Positions 4,518 to 5,882 of a stretch of DNA of 5,882 bases are shown piece after piece. Each line of letters opens with the position of its first letter. Positions within the stretch are counted from its first letter, which is position 1. Made by a program: the position numbers and the translations under genes. The notes below the pieces were generated by a model. It worked only from the letters and a program-made list of their open reading frames with translations, was not told where the DNA came from and did no database searches. Origin of the DNA: an uncultured Clostridia bacterium (GTDB lineage: Bacteria > Bacillota_A > Clostridia > Oscillospirales > Oscillospiraceae); assembly GCA_947167435.1 (NCBI GenBank), contig CAMVIC010000110.1:1-5882 (forward strand), given 5' to 3'.

Positions 4518-5882
4518 GAGAACTGCGTGTGGCCGAGAGCGCCGGCTTCTGCTTTGGCGTGCAACGCTCGGTGGAGATGGCGGAGAAACTGATCCGCGAA
4601 CGGGGCGGCTGCGCAAGTCTGGGCCAGCTGATACACAACGAGGACGTGGTCCGCAGCCTGGAGGAGAAAGGGATGCGGGTGATTTCCTCGGCAGAGGAAC
4701 TGCGGCCCGGCGAGCAGGTGATTATCCGCGCTCACGGCGTTTCGCGGGAGACCTCCCGGGAACTGGAGGCAGCCGGTGCGGAAATCACCGATGCCACCTG
4801 CCCCAAAGTGAAGGCCATCCATACCATCGTGAGCAGGGCCGAGGCAGAGGGACGCTTTGTCATCATCATCGGTATGCGCCATCATCCGGAGGTGGAGGCC
4901 ATCTGCGGCTGGTGCGGCGAGCATGCGGTGTTTGAAAATGCCCCGGAACTGGAAAAATGGCTGGAAGAAAATGAGAATTATTGGAAAAAACCAATAACAG
5001 TCGTGGTTCAAACCACGCAAACTCGCAATAATTTTACCGAATGTTGTGATTTAATAAAAAAAAGATGTACAAACGCAAAAATATCTGATACAATATGCCT
5101 TGCTACGTTTACGCGGCAGGAAGAGGCGGCACGCCTCGCTGCTGACTGTGATGCAATGGTCGTCATAGGTGGAAAGCACAGTGCGAACAGTGTGCATCTG
5201 GCAATGATTTGCCGGGAGCATTGTCCCAATGTTCAGTTTATCGAGAGGACCGAGGAACTGGAACTGAACATGCTGGAAAACGCCGATGTGGTCGGTCTCA
5301 CAGCAGGGGCATCCACGCCTGCGTGGATAATTAAGGAGGTAAGAAACAAAATGAGCGATGAGATCAAAGTTGAAGAATCCACAGTAGAGAAGGAAATGTC
5401 CTTCGACGAAATGCTGGAGGAGACTCTAAAACCTATATATAATGGAGATAAGGTCAAGGGCACCGTCGTGGCAATCACCGGTACCGAGATCAGCGTTGAC
5501 CTGGGCACCAAGCAGACCGGCGTAATCCCCACCGAAGAGTTTACTGCTGACGGATCCAAGGTGGAAGACGTAATCAAGGTCGGTGACGTGATTGAAGCCG
5601 TCGTCATGAGAGTGAACGATGTTGAGGGTGTTGTGACCCTGTCCAAGAAGCGCCTGGATGCCGACAAGACCTGGAACGCCATCGAGGCTGCCGTGGAAGA
5701 CGGCACCGTGATGGAAGGCGTTGTGACGGAAGACAATAAGGGCGGCGTTGTCGTCAGCGTCAATGGCCTGCGCGTTTTCGTTCCCGCCTCTCAGACCGAC
5801 CTTCCCCGCGACGCGGAGATGTCCCAGCTGCTTAAGAAGACTGTTCGTCTCAAGATCACCGAGGTCAACAAGGCCCGCAAGC
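4514..5882 (+). CDS. ispH-rpsA: Fusion of 4-hydroxy-3-methylbut-2-enyl diphosphate reductase (IspH) and ribosomal protein S1 (partial, runs off the end)
   Basis: One frame is open from ATG 4514 through 456 codons to the window edge. Residues 1-276 are a complete IspH, the iron-sulfur enzyme that makes IPP and DMAPP at the end of the MEP pathway. Cluster cysteines are C13 (AGFCFGV), C96 (DATCP) and C195 (DTICLAT). Active-site residues include H41, H74 (RAHGVS), H124 and E126 (HHPEV), and the QTT at 166-168. The substrate loop reads KHSANS (221-226), and S267 lies in TAGASTP. An acidic linker, 277-308, leads to S1 repeat one (about 310-380) and a truncated second repeat (about 397-456), which bind mRNA on the small ribosomal subunit. 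Such fusions are known in Clostridia. The start overlaps the cmk stop by four bases. An internal ribosome-binding site and ATG at 5351 could yield S1 alone. GC drops sharply at 4971-5100. Confidence 0.95.
   Translation, partial: MRELRVAESAGFCFGVQRSVEMAEKLIRERGGCASLGQLIHNEDVVRSLEEKGMRVISSAEELRPGEQVIIRAHGVSRETSRELEAAGAEITDATCPKVKAIHTIVSRAEAEGRFVIIIGMRHHPEVEAICGWCGEHAVFENAPELEKWLEENENYWKKPITVVVQTTQTRNNFTECCDLIKKRCTNAKISDTICLATFTRQEEAARLAADCDAMVVIGGKHSANSVHLAMICREHCPNVQFIERTEELELNMLENADVVGLTAGASTPAWIIKEVRNKMSDEIKVEESTVEKEMSFDEMLEETLKPIYNGDKVKGTVVAITGTEISVDLGTKQTGVIPTEEFTADGSKVEDVIKVGDVIEAVVMRVNDVEGVVTLSKKRLDADKTWNAIEAAVEDGTVMEGVVTEDNKGGVVVSVNGLRVFVPASQTDLPRDAEMSQLLKKTVRLKITEVNKARK
4978..5017 (+). 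other. Two adjacent perfect small hairpins inside ispH
   Basis: The first inverted repeat is TTATTGG (4978-4984) and CCAATAA (4991-4997), with a loop of six A. The second is CGTGGT (5002-5007) and ACCACG (5012-5017), with a TCAA loop; only four bases separate them. Both have perfect arms, of seven and six pairs, and sit at the start of an AT-rich patch. They overlap codons for a conserved part of IspH (near the QTT motif), so function as RNA or DNA structure is uncertain and chance remains possible. Confidence 0.4.
5066..5094 (+). promoter_or_regulatory. Candidate internal promoter in ispH reading towards rpsA
   Basis: TGTACA (5066-5071, four of six matches to the -35 consensus) is followed, 17 bases later, by TACAAT (5089-5094, five of six to the -10). 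A TG at 5086-5087 makes an extended -10 (TGATACAAT). Initiation would be near 5101, about 250 bases before the ATG at 5351. It lies in a stretch of 27% GC (5021-5100), unlike the surrounding gene, though AT-rich sequence also raises the chance of a false match. Confidence 0.45.
5333..5340 (+). promoter_or_regulatory. Strong internal ribosome-binding site before the S1 moiety
   Basis: AAGGAGGT is complementary to the 3' end of 16S rRNA over its full length, and its GGAGG core ends 11 bases before ATG 5351. It is the best Shine-Dalgarno match near any start in the window, stronger than those of scpB, rluB or the ispH start itself. In the fusion it is read as part of the Ile-Lys-Glu-Val codons that close the IspH domain. 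Confidence 0.75.
5351..5882 (+). other. rpsA: Possible separately translated ribosomal protein S1 (internal start, partial)
   Basis: ATG 5351 is codon 280 of the fusion and in the same frame. Translation from it gives MSDEIKVEESTVEKEMSF, then an S1 repeat beginning GDKVKGTVVAI. This is the form of an ordinary free-standing S1 N-terminus, with a short acidic lead before the first repeat. The first repeat includes GVIPTEEF (336-343 of the fusion) and VTLSKKRLDADKTW (374-387). The second starts near GTVMEGVV and includes VFVPASQTDL (421-430) before the window ends. It is listed separately because the start has its own ribosome-binding site and because lysine codon use changes here. Whether S1 is made alone, as the fusion, or both cannot be decided from sequence. 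Confidence 0.6.

Noticed and set aside
5434..5443. TATATAAT, a consensus -10 hexamer, in the S1 region
   Set aside because: It is downstream of the ATG at 5351, and the sequence 17 bases before it (TGGAGG) is a poor -35, so it could not serve the S1 start.
5233..5763. Minus-strand frame of 176 codons rich in Ser and Thr opposite the S1 region
   Set aside because: The Ser/Thr bias mirrors the Gly/Asp/Val/Glu-rich S1 codons on the other strand; no start signal of note.
1..5882. CRISPR array, tRNA, riboswitch, insertion sequence or phage signal
   Set aside because: No spaced direct repeats, cloverleaf, transposase or long terminal inverted repeats were seen; almost all bases belong to housekeeping genes.

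Overview
The window is a gene-dense stretch of a bacterial chromosome. All genes are on the + strand, and the longest non-coding gap is 60 bases (1808-1867). Gene content and order point to an endospore-forming member of Clostridia with moderately high GC, perhaps Oscillospiraceae-like. The reasons are a GerW/YtfJ sporulation protein, a DUF2953 (YtfI-like) partner, the order cmk-ispH-rpsA, and an IspH-ribosomal S1 fusion of the kind known from Clostridia. Two sampled 60-base stretches are 58-60% GC. The family assignment is inference; no marker gene settles it.

Layout. Bases 1-54 are the tail of a gene that is probably scpA. scpB (73-690) follows, then a DUF2953 membrane-anchored protein (697-1425) and a GerW-family protein (1418-1807), closely spaced or overlapping, with TTG starts for the first two. 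A 13-bp hairpin (1811-1840) ends this first unit. The second unit is rluB/rsuA-type pseudouridine synthase (1868-2572), a HI0933/YhiN/YtfP-family flavoprotein (about 2575-3816), cytidylate kinase (3831-4517) and an open reading frame from 4514 to the window end. That frame encodes IspH joined without a stop to ribosomal protein S1.

How the genes work together. The first unit pairs chromosome condensation and segregation (ScpAB, partners of SMC) with two proteins of the YtfI/YtfJ type. The second is mostly translation-related: a rRNA pseudouridine synthase, a flavoprotein whose E. coli relative has been reported to make dihydrouridine in 23S rRNA, CMP kinase, and S1. IspH adds the last step of the MEP isoprenoid pathway.

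The most interesting part is the ispH-rpsA junction. The frame is open across it, yet a near-perfect Shine-Dalgarno (AAGGAGGT, 5333-5340) precedes an in-frame ATG at 5351 that begins a normal-looking S1 N-terminus. Lysine codon choice flips at the same point. About 250 bases upstream, inside ispH, lies a 130-base AT-rich patch (31% GC) holding two small perfect hairpins and a promoter-like extended -10 site. Together these suggest that S1 can also be made alone. I found no CRISPR array, tRNA, rRNA, insertion sequence or other mobile element, and no wholly novel system.
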